The notes below the pieces were generated by a model, which searched no databases, was not told the DNA's origin, and saw only the letters and a program-made list of their open reading frames with translations. From an uncultured Pseudomonadota bacterium (GTDB lineage Bacteria; Pseudomonadota; Gammaproteobacteria; Burkholderiales; SG8-39), in contig CAIPGJ010000835.1 in the NCBI GenBank assembly GCA_903864555.1, positions 1-5,528 of the forward strand: a stretch of 5,528 nt of DNA, written 5' to 3'. Positions 5,463-5,528 of this stretch are shown here, piece after piece (within the stretch, counting starts at the first letter, position 1; each line of letters begins with the position of its first letter). Made by a program: the position numbers and the translations under genes.

Positions 5463-5528
5463 ATGAAAGCCATCAAGCGCATCCTAGCCACGACCGATTT
5501 CTCGACATTGGGCAACGCGGCCGTAGAA
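5463..5528 (+). CDS. Universal stress protein (UspA family), N-terminus only
   Basis: Only 22 codons are visible before the window ends. The protein begins MKAIKRILATTDFSTLGNAA, the usual first strand and loop of UspA-fold proteins: a basic start, a hydrophobic beta strand (IKRILATTD), then the Asp that sits near the nucleotide in ATP-binding members, followed by a serine and the start of helix 1 (NAAVE). Such proteins are cytoplasmic, about 140-160 residues alone or about 280-300 as tandem repeats; which applies cannot be seen. It has its own ribosome site and lies 165 bp beyond the terminator-like hairpin, so it is probably transcribed separately from the FtsH-like remnant. The family call rests on a short but characteristic stretch. 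Confidence 0.82.
   Translation, partial: MKAIKRILATTDFSTLGNAAVE

Noticed and set aside
5048..5528. Continuation of the AAA+ frame without a stop from the breakpoint to the window end
   Set aside because: After 5048 it loses all FtsH resemblance (Trp/Arg/Ser-rich), runs through the terminator-like hairpin and overlaps the universal stress gene in another frame. The openness reflects low stop frequency in GC-rich DNA.

Overview
The window looks like chromosomal DNA of a GC-rich betaproteobacterium, most likely in the order Burkholderiales. This is inferred from strong G/C third-position bias and from an orphan Bug-type tricarboxylate-transporter receptor next to a LysR regulator, an arrangement greatly expanded in Bordetella, Achromobacter, Cupriavidus and relatives. 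No RNA gene, insertion sequence, CRISPR array or attachment site was seen.

Left half (1-2659, minus strand): a compact catabolic operon, read right to left. It holds a dienelactone hydrolase family enzyme (GTG start at 2659), a periplasmic Bug receptor (908-1918), and a PrpF/GalD-type 4-oxalomesaconate tautomerase whose C-terminus lies beyond the left edge. Gaps are 45 and 77 bp, and each gene has a good Shine-Dalgarno sequence. A 9-bp perfect hairpin sits between the receptor and tautomerase genes. Together the genes suggest uptake and breakdown of a carboxylated, probably aromatic-derived, compound ending in oxalomesaconate- or aconitate-like intermediates. The exact substrate cannot be read from the sequence.

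Middle (2660-3826): a divergent intergenic region separates the operon from a complete LysR-type regulator on the plus strand. It contains an AT-rich island with a 17-bp dyad that fits the LysR-family ATC-N9-GAT / T-N11-A rule. The dyad overlaps plausible promoter elements in both directions, so the regulator probably controls both the operon and itself.

Right half (3827-5528, plus strand): the remains of an FtsH-like membrane AAA+ gene. It keeps two transmembrane segments, a periplasmic insert and most of the AAA+ core. It lacks an ATG, has altered Walker A and Walker B motifs, and jumps out of frame from the end of the AAA+ core to a short stretch resembling the FtsH C-terminal helix. The lid subdomain and the zinc protease domain are gone. 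A 10-bp GC-rich hairpin follows, then a 165-bp AT-richer region with an 8-bp inverted repeat, then the first 22 codons of a universal stress protein gene. The right half therefore looks like the edge of a stress-response region with a decayed protease gene, unrelated to the catabolic operon.
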